From: Stenopsyche tienmushanensis
Lineage: Eukaryota > Arthropoda > Insecta > Trichoptera > Stenopsychidae
Direction of reading: 5' to 3'
Length of the DNA stretch: 64,000 nucleotides
Assembly: GCA_008973525.1 (NCBI GenBank)
Contig: WACJ01000124.1
Span: forward strand, 1,798,001-1,862,000
Part shown: one piece after another, positions 25,701-37,598 of the stretch
Numbering within the stretch: the first letter of the stretch is position 1
Layout: each line of letters begins with the position of its first letter
The notes under the pieces: model-generated
Database searches by the model: none
What the model was told of the DNA's origin: nothing
Seen by the model: the letters and a program-made list of their open reading frames with translations, nothing else
Translations under genes and position numbers: made by a program

Positions 25701-27334
25701 GAATGATTGCGCCCTAAAAGCTCAGCAAATATTAAACAACGCCTTTCTTTGCTCTATTTGGGATATTAAATTTTCTAGTGGTGTATTTTTCCATTTAGTT
25801 ATTTATAATAATTTTAAAATACTTGTTTTACAAATTCAAAGACACTTTTGAACATTTTGCGCATCGCTTAGCAAGTTTAGTTGGCTTGACGCCGCATAGA
25901 TGTCACTGTATTCCCGCGACGACACCATTGAAAAATGGTTCAAAATAAATGCGGGATAAACTAAATTATTCAGTTGCAAGTCGGGTTACTGTTTTTAATA
26001 GACCATTTTGAGTTGGTATCTCATTTTGAAAGTTACATTGTTGTTATTTTATGTTCGAGGGCGCGTTCCCGCAGCGCCCAACTTTGTTAATCTTAAAGTA
26101 ATTGGCAATCCAGCCTCTGCAGTTAAAACTTGGTCGCGATTTCATCCATGTTTTAAGCCGGGGTGCGGAGACACCTCTTAAGAGCCGCGAGGCGCTGCGA
26201 ATCCATAAAGTTTTCATGGGAGCCATCCCGAGCAGTAAATTAGTAATAATTAATGAGTTCCAAGAGATATAGAGGTGTTCTCGGTTGACCTGCGAGGTCC
26301 CAAAATCCGCCCCTGCACAGCAACCCTAACTCTAGCACTCCATTCATCACCTGATACCGGCTAAATCCATACTTTATTTTATCGTTTGCCTTTTATGAAG
26401 AAAAATACACCTTTAAAGCCTTTGCTGGTAAACTTCTTTCCCGAGCTTTATTTCGTGAAAGAAAACTCACATTTTATTCTTGTATTGCAACTGTCAAAAT
26501 AAAAATAAACTCAAAGACTTTTAACAAAGAATTATTTTAAAACTTTAGCACAGCGCTAAAATATTCTTGACCAACAAACATAAATTAAACATACACTTTT
26601 TTAGGCATTAATTTCATCAATTCTTTAAATCAAAGAAAATCAATTGATCCTTGAAGTTAAATTAATCCTTAGGGAAATGAGCTCAAATCCTAATGCTGTT
26701 CCGGCGGATATTCTACCAATTAATTGAGCAATGGAACAGAAGCAATGTAACCTTGCCGACACAATTTGCAATATATGCATATTTGAATTTACTCAGGCAA
26801 ATTAAGATCAATTGAGATAGGGCCTCAAACTTCCAAAATTAGAATCTGAATTTTGAATTTATGCTAACATTGTGCAAATGATTTCAATAATATATTTTGA
26901 CGATATAATAATTCGAAAAAGCAAATAATAGAAGGTAACAGGTGTAAACTGACAACTTAAAGCTTAAATAATAAGGATCTTTGACTAATAAGAAAAGATT
27001 CTCGCTTAATGGAGATCAGAATGTTATGACTATTTCAATAAAAATATTTTTCTCAAATATAAAAGATGTGAATAGTAAAGGGACTTAGATCTTTTGAAAG
27101 TTACATTTAAATATAATAAATTTAATGCCTTCAAGCTTAAAAATGAAGGAACATCGGAACATATTTAATAGAGCTAAGGACACATTCTGAACCATCAAAG
27201 ATAATTAAAGTAAGAGTTATATTTAGTAATGAATAACTTTAACATGTTTTTCTTGACGTAAGCTTGTTAGATTTAATTTAAATAGAATGTAAATGTATTC
27301 TAATTCTCTATTGATTATTGATTAGTTATTATTT
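22706..27334. other. AT-rich DNA with one GC-richer patch, no gene recognised
   Basis: No protein motif was found. The segment 26040-26345 is distinctly GC-richer (GAGGGCGCGTTCCCGCAGCG near 26056) and carries a 60-codon minus-strand frame without known features. 24140-24420 is mildly GC-richer. The rest is low-complexity AT-rich sequence. Confidence 0.5.
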
Positions 27335-27380
27335 CATCATCATCATAGTACAGCCACAAACAGTCCACTGCAGAACGATG
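27335..27380 (-). repeat. Very short copy of the CAT-tailed retroelement 3' end
   Basis: CAT repeats followed by AGTACAGCCACAAACAGTCC and ACTGCAGAACGATG. The same order occurs at 36708 and 47798. Read on the minus strand, it is the last about 46 bp of a non-LTR element ending in (ATG)n, so this is an extremely 5'-truncated insertion. The GTCCACTGCAGAAC part also resembles the conserved 3' end of the fragment at 17108. Confidence 0.75.
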
Positions 27381-28599
27381 ATAATTATGAATAATTATGA
27401 GTGAGTCAAAGATAATAGATGATTTCGCTGAATCTGTTAATAGCAATTCCTTTTTATCGGTTCTTAAAGCAAAATTTATAGAAGAAATTCAATAAACATC
27501 CAACACAATTTGCTTCACTATCTTACTTAGGATAATCAGAGAAAATTGCGAAGAAAATCGATTTCCGCTATAACTGCTAAAATATGCTCTAAATCGGAAG
27601 AAAGCTGCTCAGATAACCGAAGCGGAGTCTGCAATTTAAAATTTTATAAGGAAAATCGCTTCATTCAGTACTTTAAGAAAATATTTTTACTCTGGCTACG
27701 TGCTTTATATAAATACAGTGATAACCCTATGAAGCAATATTTGAAGATTTGTTAATAAGATAAATTGATTTGATTTGTCGACGTTTCTACGGATTTAATT
27801 TTATTTCGTATTAAAAGGGCATCTTGGATGAGATGCTCGAAAGGGTGGAATGCTCGAGAATGTCTTGCGTCTGTTCAACTTGGACAAAAGTTGTCTGCCT
27901 TAAAATTAAATATGTATGGAGGCTGGTATTCAGCCGTCACTCTTGTTTGTTATTTCAGTCCTGTACCAACAAGTACGTGGCCATTGTCGGCCCTCCCCGA
28001 CTTGTGGACGTTCTTCGCATATTGTATTCGAATGCAACACGAACAGTGTTTTCCATCCAACCGCACCAATAAAACATGGGCCTTCCGCCTACCTCCTATA
28101 AAATATTGATATTGGCTACTAAAACAAGCCTTGTCTGACGGACATGCTGTTTTGGTTTTGGGCTGGCAGTCAAGTTACAGAAACCGTGTAATTAAAAGTA
28201 CCGCCGACCCATTCGGTTATTCATTCGATTGGGTTGCTTTGTTGCCAATGGATCCATTTTGTGTTTTGGATGTCGAAACATTCTAGTATTTGTTTAAAGA
28301 CTTCGTTTTTATTTAACAGGCAAGTCAAAAATATATTTACGAAAAAAATTAAGATGTTTTAATTAAATATATAACTCTAATAACATTAACCAAAACTAAT
28401 ATATTTTTTAATCTCATAATTATAATGCATTTAGTTCTAAGATCAGAGTTAACTATTTTAAAGATTAATTTTAAAAATAATGGTAATTTGATAGCTGATA
28501 TAATGCTGATCAAACTAGTTGAAGATGTCTTAAAAAAATTTAACCCCAAGAAGTACACCCAATTTATGCCTTTCAATATCAAGAATAGCATTGTCATCA
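27381..28599. other. Non-coding DNA, nothing recognised
   Basis: A GC-richer stretch at about 27810-28110 contains several overlapping plus-strand frames (27824-28072, 27828-28109, 27916-28101) and a TTGTTATTTCAG string resembling a splice acceptor near 27956. None of the peptides is recognisable, and no coding frame stands out over the others. Confidence 0.4.
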
Positions 28600-28945
28600 A
28601 TAGGAGATATTGATTTTGATTTTTTCGAGAAATGAGAATTCTCGATTTTATTTCTCAAATTTCTCGAGAATTCTCAAAAAATTTAGATGAACAAAAATGT
28701 ATGTAAAATAGTAAATATTATTATCTTAGTATGCAATTGAATTAAAATAACTAGAAATATAGTTAACATTTAAAATTTAATTACATTACTTCATATTGTT
28801 TTTAAAATAAGCATTTAAAAAACACGACTAAATATTGATATAGTGATTTAGATCCTTGACTTACTGTAAAGGTTCAGGTTCCAGTAATCCAGATTGTGGG
28901 AAAAAAATCACCGTACCAACAAATTTGAGAGATTGGAAATATGAA

Positions 28946-29040
28946 TATTTCCTGGATTTGAAAAACGTAAATATTGAGGCGATTAATAAAGTAACACAAG
29001 TGAGTGATTCAATTTGCAGCAATTATTAAATTATTATTTA
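28946..29040 (+). repeat. Diverged dispersed repeat, mate of 22121-22215
   Basis: TTTCCTGGATTTGAAAAACG and the next 75 bp align with 22121-22215, with similar spacing of shared blocks. Non-coding. It lies inside the region bounded by GAGAATTCTC repeats. Confidence 0.5.
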
Positions 29041-29168
29041 AGAATTTGAAGAATTTAAAACCATATCCTACAAAGACCCGCTATTTCTTCACTACTTGTG
29101 GCTTAATATTTCTTCACTACTTGTGATATATAAACATATACGCAAATATAATAATAAAATGCTCTATG

Positions 29169-29182
29169 ATATATATATATAT
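29169..29182. repeat. Short (AT)n microsatellite
   Basis: Seven AT dinucleotides followed by GTGTA. Ordinary for such AT-rich DNA. Confidence 0.8.
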
Positions 29183-29263
29183 GTGTAAATAATGGATAAA
29201 AGAGTATTTGAGCTCCGCTCGTGACCCCTAAAGGGTGAAAGCCCGCTGAGTTTACTGGTCACC

Positions 29264-29279
29264 GGGAGGAGGGGGGGGG
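29264..29279 (+). repeat. G-run, possible G-quadruplex
   Basis: GGGAGGAGGGGGGGGG on the plus strand: nearly uninterrupted guanines in AT-rich DNA. It could form a G-quadruplex or be a slippage-prone tract. Confidence 0.7.
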
Positions 29280-29640
29280 CTTCTACGACCCTATCAAGGT
29301 AGTAAAAGACCCCAGAAATGCATTTTTCTCCAAATTTGAGGCAGAAAGTCCTGAACGCTCTAAAATTAGAGGAAGTAGCCACAAGGTTTCCGTGTCCAAT
29401 CGGTCCAAACTCAGGACCACTGACACAACAAAATAGCACCGTATAGCACCAATAACAGAATACATTTTGGCAGAAACGCTCTCATTAGCAGCATTTTAAA
29501 TATGTAAGTGGTTGCACTTTTATCAAAAATATTCATACAATATACATAATTTTATTTTATACAATAAAAATTAATTTCTGAAATTTGTCGAGAAATCAGA
29601 AAATTTCTCATGAAATGAGAATTCTTGATTTAGCATATTT

Positions 29641-30887
29641 TTTAATATCACATCGATAAAAATGAAACTCAAATATAATATTAATGGGATTATTTGCCCT
29701 CCTACATAATTTAATGTATCTTCTTCAATTGATAAAGTTCGCTAATTAGCTTCAAACAATGATTGCGAATCCAAATAGAGAACTAAGCTCACATAGGACT
29801 ATTATGCCAATGGCAACGTATGGCAACTACTGAGAAGTCAGAATTTCATCCGTCTATGTGTCGGTAAAATAATTAACTATAGCGTTTCCAGTAAGTTGCC
29901 GATCTTGCAAACGTTGACGAAAGTCGGCAACAAGTCCCACTTAATACGATAGCCTAATTTGAAAACGTGCCCACCGTCGCTTTGCAATGTAGATCAATTT
30001 CAGCCGCTTTGCTATGGAAATTATGCTAGTTTGAATATTGCCTTATGCCGAAAACGAAATTTGAAAACCAAAATGTAAGCAATAAATTTGGAAATAACAT
30101 GCGTCGCAGAGTTGCCTTAGGAGAATGTTATTTGATCGAGTGGCATGGCATTAAAATTATATCAGCGACGTCAATAGGCTTTACGCGGTATTTCAGAAGC
30201 CTTACCATAAATATTAAATGCCCCTCTACCCCGTGAAGGTATTAAATGTATTATTTTCAGCGAAAGCAAATTAAAGTTGTCGCACCCCGCCTTTCAGAAA
30301 TAAATATTTTTTCCACGAACAGGCGCCTTGAAATTGCTTTTATGATTAATTCCACCTACAGTTACGGAAGAGGACGTGGTTTCCATAGAAATTTAAAATC
30401 ATGTTTCCCTCACACTGCAAAACACCATGTCTTGTTAATATAAAAAGTATTCCAGAAGACGTGTTCGTCCAGAGCTAAGCTCATTTCTGTCTTACATCCT
30501 CTTATACGTGTTCCAATATATGTACTTGTTTATGAAATATTTATGATCTAAGTCTAACCAATATTGAAGTTCATCAGTAAACTATAATATTTATACAAAA
30601 AATCTTCCTTATTGGCATACTCTATTGACAATATTGATCAATGATGTAATATAACCATTACAAAAAAAACAATTAAAAAACATAAAAATAAATCAATAAC
30701 ACAAAAAAACATTTTTCTACTGAAAAATATCACAATTACAAAATACACATATCGGAAATAATTAGCACGCTTTGTTCACTACATATTTGTATCATTATAT
30801 TACAGTTCATTAGGTAAAAGTTTAAATATATCAATGGCATCAGATGAAAATTTCATTTTATTTTTCATTGATATAAAAAAAACATAT
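29641..30887. other. Non-coding DNA, nothing recognised
   Basis: AT-rich with a slightly GC-richer part at about 29790-30240. Short ORFs at 30045-30236 and 30246-30443 have no known features. Confidence 0.5.
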
Positions 30888-31340
30888 ACAGGATGTTTGG
30901 CACATGGACTGATGAAATTTTGTTGTGCAAACAAATGAGAAATATCAACTTCTAAATGTATTAATAAAAAAAATTACAACTGTTTTGAACATAATTTAGT
31001 TTTAAAAAGTTTTCTAGATTATACCCTTTCCAACGATATGCTACATGTCATACAAATCATTCAATAAGTTTTTTAACTTGAAGAGATACCAATTTGGCAG
31101 TATTAGGGTTAAGAAAATACTTTTAATGGGTTTTAAGATGTTTTTATTTACAAAATTTGTTCAAATTAGTCACCTCTGCTTCATATGCACGCATGATAAC
31201 TTTTTCTTATTTTAACTATCATCGTCTGGGTTAGCATTTCCTCTTTCATTTTTGCAACGTCCCCAGGCAAAGAAATCCGGTGGTGTCAGATCTGAAAACC
31301 GTCCAAATTACGGTGTAGGGCATATAAACGTTTCTGACAA
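30888..31340 (-). mobile_element. 3' end of a DDE transposon (Tc1/mariner-superfamily-like)
   Basis: On the minus strand, codons at 31304-31260 read GRFSDLTPPDFFAWG. This matches the W-x-x-RSPDLTPLDFFLWG motif that carries the last acidic residue in a large group of arthropod DDE transposases. The downstream minus-strand sequence (TAAATAAAAACATCTTAAAA and onward) is a short 3' untranslated region. The element ends at ATACAGGATGTTTGGCACAT (from about 30888 on the plus strand), a variant of the ACAGGGTGT-type terminal repeat. The frame breaks soon after the motif, and the 5' part, including the first two catalytic aspartates, is absent. It is a truncated, dead 3' end. The opposite terminus was not found. 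Confidence 0.6.
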
Positions 31341-32124
31341 TAAACAACAGTATTTATTTCATTGCATACTTAAAGATCGTATTACACTGCCTCATAATAC
31401 AACGCCAATGAATAATAATCTCATTGTTAATAAATATAAACGGATATTGCATTTTGCACAAATTACAATTATTTTATTTTTGTAAATTTTACAAATTTGT
31501 ATATTTATTTATTTTATTATTGTGGTATTTTAAATTCGCTTTTTCTGCTTAAAAAGTATTTGTGGTGGTAGTTTTTGAATTTCAATCTACAATGGACTTT
31601 GGTCGTGATCGTATACTTTCTCTCTGTAATGCTCAACAAGAAGAAAATCGACTTGCAAAAAGCCTCCATCTTTAATAACCCAAGAAAGCATCTTGTCTAC
31701 AAAAAGGGGAATCCTCTTAAAAGCATCTGTCTATATGTGAGAACCTGATCTCTGGTTTTGTGCAGACTTTGAACCGTCGACAATCCTTTGTGATCCATTT
31801 CGCATTTCGCGGTTTCGCAACGCGACTGCACAATTTATTCAAATCTCGTTTTTCGCAGGACGACTTTTGAAAGGGAGAATTATTTCCAATCCTCTCTTGG
31901 ATGTGATCTCTATGGTATGTATTCTTCTATAACGTTGCAGTCTGTGTGCTTCAAATCTACGATTGCTGAGAGCATATTTATAAATTTAAAATCATATTTT
32001 AAATTTAATTTCTTTACATTTTTTTTAATATTAAAATTTATTAATAATTTCCTTTTTAATAAGACATTTAAAAAAAGCAGATTTATTGATTAAAAAATAT
32101 TTTATAAAATTTAGCAGGCTCATC
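31341..32124. other. Non-coding DNA with an unplaced GC-richer stretch
   Basis: 31590-31970 is less AT-rich and reads like decayed coding sequence, with short open segments in several frames on both strands. I could not match it to a transposase or any other family. The rest is AT-rich. Confidence 0.35.
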
Positions 32125-32449
32125 CCTTAAATCAGGGATGTCCAACCGGTCGATCCCGATCGACCGGTCGATCTTTAAGCAAAATTTGGTCGATCCCGAC
32201 GACTTCCATGAATTTTGAAAAAAATATATTTACAGACGACGATGAAAAATAAAATCCCGGAGATCGAACTCTTTAACTCGACTTGATTCGTGTTTATCTG
32301 CTAATTTGAGTTTTAGGTTTATTAGAAAGAAAAAAGAAGTACCTTAAATACATTTCCTATAAGAATAATATTAGAAGTCGATCCCGAGACAATTTTAAAT
32401 TGAAAAGTAGCTCCCAAGACAAAAAAGGTTGGACAACCTTGCCTTAAAT
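32125..32449. mobile_element. Non-autonomous hAT element (MITE) with 8-bp target duplication
   Basis: The element occupies 32133-32441 (309 bp). It starts CAGGGATGTCCAACC and ends with the complement of CAAGGTTGTCCAACC. It is flanked on both sides by the identical 8-mer CCTTAAAT (32125-32132 and 32442-32449), the hallmark of hAT transposition. Just inside the left end, CCGGTCGATC and GATCGACCGG form a perfect 10-bp inverted repeat around CC (32146-32167). GGTCGATCCCGA motifs recur inside the left part, and GTCGATCCCGAGAC near the right. No transposase is encoded. The intact ends and perfect duplication suggest a relatively recent insertion. The inner end sequence links it to the terminus at 15084. 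Confidence 0.93.
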
Positions 32450-35400
32450 GGATATTATTAATTTATTCAATTAATATAAAATTTGATATTGCTCTTTGTT
32501 ATATACAATAATTTAAATCACAGCATAGAAAGTAAAATTTACTAGTTCAGCGCTTTAGTACGACTATTCATGTTTTATTGACAAGCACCACAATATATCT
32601 TGGATGGAAAAAAATTGAGGTATCAAACCAATTTCAATCCGGATTCATAACGACTCTACCCAGAGGATATATCACAAAAGGCTAGGACGCCGCACCATTG
32701 GATGGAAAGATCCATATAAATTTTTCCAAATAAGGATTCGTCGTAAAGCTGCTTGCCACGACAGATGACGCTCGAACTTATTGTGGGGCCCTGCCACGAG
32801 TGCCACAGGAGTACCACAAAAATGCTGGGAGCACTCAACCGGAAGCTGATCTCTTCTCGGAGAGGAAACTTGATTTTTTTCTCAAACAACTTATGCTTGC
32901 CGAGTGTTTGTGTGAGAAAACGAGATTTACGAGTGTCAAATCGGTTTATGCAATACATATTTTATTAACTCTCTAACTGTGCCACGACATCGTTGACAAT
33001 ATTTTACGATTGAAATATAAATTTGGGACTTTATGTTTATTTCAAGAGCCTTCGCAGGGTTGAGGTCCTCGATCCTTTGTTTCTATGGCCGCCTATCTGA
33101 CAGCAATGTTCATTTACCACGCAAACAATAGTGTAATGTCGATATATAGCACAGCAACGATTGTTTCGCTTTCGACACGTTTTACAATTATTATTTGAAT
33201 TAAAGATTCACTATGCTATTGTCTGAAATTTGTTATCAATTCTTCTGTAGGAACGCTATGAAGTACAATACTCTATATTCTACTTAAAAAACAAAAATAC
33301 AAGAGTGGTTAGTATATCAAGGGAATTTATCAAATGTCCACAACACTTTACCATTTATATCAGATTTAGAACTAGTTCAATTTAATGATTCTAATTTTCA
33401 TGCAATATTATATTTTTTATTATGGCAAGATTTTAATCAAAAATCTTTTCATACAAGTACTCCAAAAAAAATGAATATATCCATTATGATCGAAAATGCT
33501 CTTCCTTTAATGCTTTACATAACTTTCAAAGGAATATATAAAAAAAAACATATTTATAAAATTCCTAATTTCCTGAAAAAATGTCTGCGTCCTTATTATG
33601 CGTCCCTATAAACCTTATTGAAATCAACATTTTTTTTCTATAATCCAATATTGTTTCAAATTTTAATAATCCATGTTATTTAGCCTTGTTAATAGATTGT
33701 CCAATTAGAAATGTCGTTTTTTAAATGAAAGAGCTAAATTCAAACAAAAAATAATTAATTAATTTAATCGATTAAATTTATTCTCCTTCAGCAGATACAA
33801 ACTAATCCAAAATTTGCTGCATAGATGAAATTCCATTTCATGCCGGAGCTTAGGAACTAGCTCATATACCAATATATTTGAATTTATAATAACTTAAATT
33901 CCATAATAAAAATGTCACGGTCACTGGTGATGCCTTCAGAGATAAAACTCAGGGCTATGTTACCTTCAATGTCGAACATATAAGGGTTAAATGTTGAATG
34001 TTTAATGAGGAGTTTTGAGATATATAAAATATAAATATATACAATGATAGTCTAATATCATATGATAAAATATCAAAATCTGACAATTACACCGATAAAT
34101 TTTATTACAAGCCATACAATACGAGAAGAAAGAAATAAATCAGCACGAGAGTGTCAAATAATGAGAATATAAAAGTCGTTGGTGCATGAATGATACTGCT
34201 GCAAAATCTTTCATGCTGTCAAGAGATGAAAGAAGCGGAACAAGGCATGAAAGCATGTTTAACGATCAAACTAAGCGAAGGCGATATTCGCCCGATGTTG
34301 CCTTATCATTCAAAATGTCACCCAGCACATTAAGTCGCCTTTTAACGGCGCCAAATCCATACAGGATAATTGTCCCTGCGTCTCCCAGAGACAAAAGACA
34401 CACACGTGTTTGGAGTTGATTCTGTTTTTAATTACATCCTGCGCCATTGGCAGGATAATGCGCCAACCTTTCTACCGCAAACGTTCACCTTGATTCCGCT
34501 AATGTTCTTCTGCATTGCGCTACTTCCGTTTACTGCTAACCTTACAGATTCCCTTCTTGCATATTTCAGACCTAATATTAACTTTACAGACTTTCCTTGA
34601 AATGTGCTCAACTTTTGCTCGTAAAATGTTTCGAATTTGCTCTCGGAAATCCGATAAGAAATTTAAACTCTAATAATTTTATGAAATTTATATCGTAAAG
34701 CAGCAGTAATGCAGAAAGGACACAATGCTAACAAAATGCAAAATTTTACGTAGATACTTCGAGGGTCGGCTGCTTTTTGTGAGCATGGGATCATAACAGT
34801 ACTTTGGAAATTATGTTCACATAAGATCAGCTGTAAGCAAACTTTTGAAAGAAAAAATAAACAGGTAAAGTTGAAAAATTTAATTCGATTACTTATTGGC
34901 AACTCGTATCTTATTTTAACTGGTCAGGTCAAATTAGGTTATATTATATTTTCCTATGCAAAAAAAGATAAACATAAATATTAAAATTAATTTAGAAACA
35001 TATTTGAAATCTGAGACTATTTTTTATGTACGTCTATCAAAATCAAAAATTGATCACCCTAGATATATAAAATAGGAAAATCTAAGACATCTTATGGAAC
35101 TCTATTAGGTGAAATCTACAGTACATAGATTTTCTAAAGAAGATATTGGGTTAAAAAAAGTTACGTTTGATGTCGTGAAAGTCGTACATGTCCATGACCT
35201 CCCGATTCGTTCTCATTGGTATAACACCATACGCGTGATAACGGGGAGATGAGTACTTCAGAGTCACATTGTAAATAGTTATAATTCTTGTTCTTCCTTC
35301 ATAAATCACTACCAAATTTTTAGTATTTCATAAATTGTGTATAATATTAAGCCCTGTTAGATAAAAACAGAAGACATTTGTATTTAACACGTTTTTAGTA

Positions 35401-36707
35401 ACAAAATAATAAAATATTTTAAGCGATGGAAGGCATCGGAAGCAGCGCGAATATGTCTCCAGGACTTCCTGTAGTTAGTTGGTATGTGTGCGATGAAATA
35501 TTACAAGGGAGGCTTTAGTTCCCTCTGTCAACCGGGAACGGCACGCAAATTTCATATCAACGTCACGTATTGCGCTCTCGCTTATTAGATTTGAGCGGTT
35601 AGCGCACATCGTGGCTGACATGTGGATGTGTGTAATGTTTTTGCCGATATTCTTAATTACATTTCCGGTCGGAAAATCACCCGGATCACGTCCGTACACA
35701 ATCGCGTGAAAAAGCCACGACGCAGGTGTGCGTTACGAGGAAAACCCGCTAGAACTCCGCAATGAGCTCAACCGCCACCACCTTAAACCACATTTTTACA
35801 ACGACGCTTTAACATTGCTAATAAAATCAATATTGAGCTCGCAACACACGTGCTCAGTGGAAAACTCTAAAGAATCGCGAGGACGTGGCTCCTGACTATA
35901 TCTAGTGACCCTCGGCTTTATAAAACACCTTCTAGCTATGTGGCTAAATAACGCTTCGTTACTAAAATTCTCATGGTTTCAAGAAATGTCGTGATTCTTC
36001 AGTAGCCTATTGGCATAATTGCATCCCATCTGAAGTTCCTTGTTCCAAGTTAGATTATATAGTTAAAACAGTATATTGAAATATATTATAACGCGATACT
36101 CGAATGCTGATTTTATTTACAAAACTATCGACTAAATAATAAATAACTATTTTTGACATCTAGTAACAAATATAGGATTTTACCAAGAAGGATTTAGCGA
36201 TGAATGAACACACGACTATCAATTTAAGTCTATTTACTGATTATTTCTGATTTTAGTGATAATTGAGCAATTGATTATAAAAAGGTTTTTTTATTTTTTG
36301 ATTTACCAATGCCTAACATTAACTCTTTAACGTTGTTATTGGAGAATACTGTTTAATCATTTTAGTCTCGGCCAGTTTGGCCAATTTGGCGTTATTTTAT
36401 GACTTGAGAAAAATATTTAGAATGATAATATTGATTGAAAATCATTATAAAAAATGGAAAACATCTATTTTCTTTCAATAAACTGTATTGGCAAATAAGT
36501 TGAATGATCATTTCGCCATAGTATAATACAGAACATATAGCATAAAGCATTTTAAATAATTTATGACAAAATGAATGTTGAAATGAAATAATTTGACAAA
36601 ACTAAATGATAATCCCATTAAGCGTTACCTGCTATAAAACCAAATGATTCTTGTAGTTATAACGTCAACATTCTAGTTTAATTATATTCGTTAAATATTA
36701 TTATTAC
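32450..36707. other. Mostly AT-rich DNA, GC-richer patches, no gene recognised
   Basis: Patches at about 32640-33130 and 34180-34620, and most clearly at 35430-35960, are less AT-rich. They hold ORFs of up to 100 codons (32656-32958 minus) with no family I can name. 35660-35910 contains several CACGTG-like and CG-containing motifs and could be regulatory or exonic. No repeat boundaries were seen. Confidence 0.45.
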
Positions 36708-37340
36708 CATCATCATCATAGTACAGCCACAAGCAGGCCTCTTTAATATCCATTCATAGAAAGTGGTTACATCCATTTCGTCTATGCCATACATTCACCT
36801 CCTCGTTCGCTCGATATCAAAGGTAGCATGACCTCCGAGTTTCATTTAGAAAGCTCACCCAGCGAACCACCTAGATGAACGCGCTTAGATAGGAAGTGTG
36901 GGAAATTTATAAAGACTAAGTAGTTTTCTTCAGGAGATAGTGAAAAACAACTCAAAGTGACCATGATGATTTTACTGGAAAGATCTTTCTGGGGTGCAAA
37001 GAGTTCAGTCCCTCTTTTCCTCGCGAGGGCGTTGCTGGGCTAAGTTTAAGTCCTATGAATCCTAAAATGCATCTCGGATTCGCTCCTATACCAACTAAGG
37101 TTATATCCCCATCCACGTGCAACTTACCCCTATGAATTCGAGACTGAGTGGTTTCCTTTTTCAGGTTAATCCTCCCAGTTCGGCTAATACAAAGTGATAT
37201 AGAAGACAACGGAAGGTAATGTCATCGTTGCCAAGTGGAATTCTTCCTTTATAGCTCTTCCAGGCTGTCTGCTGGTTGTTCTTCTCGTGCTTGTTCTTTT
37301 CCTTTAGTTCTCCAGCCGCTGTGCCTAGTGTGAAATTAGT
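36708..37340 (-). mobile_element. Non-LTR retroelement 3' end, copy 1
   Basis: This begins with CAT repeats on the plus strand and aligns over about 630 bp with 47798-48440. Shared blocks include CTTTACTATCCATTCAY-like start sequence, GATATYRAAGGTAGCAT, AGACTRAGTAGTTTTCTTC, TACTGGAAAG and CCCCATCCACGT. On the minus strand it ends in (ATG)n. It is a long 3'-terminal piece of a 5'-truncated retroelement. Relative to copy 2 it lacks about 20 bp near the tail. The 85-codon minus-strand frame at 36952-37209 is not open in the other copy and matches no family, so the segment is probably 3' untranslated region. Confidence 0.78.
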
Positions 37341-37598
37341 ATGAAACTAGTATTATAAACCATTATATATAACATTATTATATGTATAACCATCCATGCC
37401 ACCAAATTCCTAATTTTAGTCCAACATAGTTAATTTATGTCAAATCAATATATTATTTTTATAAATGCCAAAAAAATATAATAACAAACAAAAATGTTTG
37501 CATTTTAGTAACATTATTATATTTCAAAATAAATCAATCCGCTGAAAGCTGTTAAAGAATTTATGTAGCAATTCGTTTAAAAAAATTAAATCAAATTA

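Larger units (their letters stand above)
28600..29640. mobile_element. Possible hAT-like element with TCGAGAATTCTC-type end repeats
   Basis: The left side (about 28622-28680) holds TCGAGAAATGAGAATTCTCG followed by TTTCTCGAGAATTCTC. The right side (about 29578-29632) holds GTCGAGAAATCAGAAAATTT and CATGAAATGAGAATTCTTG. These palindromic GAGAATTCTC/TTTCTCGAGAA units cluster only at the two edges of a span of about 1 kb, much like the subterminal repeats of the hAT at 62190-63192. I could not define exact terminal repeats or an 8-bp target duplication. The interior contains the mate of the 22121 repeat, a doubled TATTTCTTCACTACTTGTG (29082-29127), an AT microsatellite and a G-run. No transposase is visible. 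Confidence 0.35.

Noticed and set aside
27910..28110. Possible exon after a TTGTTATTTCAG acceptor
   Set aside because: Three frames are equally open, none resembles a protein, and no donor or partner exon is evident.
31590..31970. Tc1-like transposase fragment
   Set aside because: A loose resemblance in short stretches could not be carried through in any frame, and no catalytic or helix-turn-helix motif was found.
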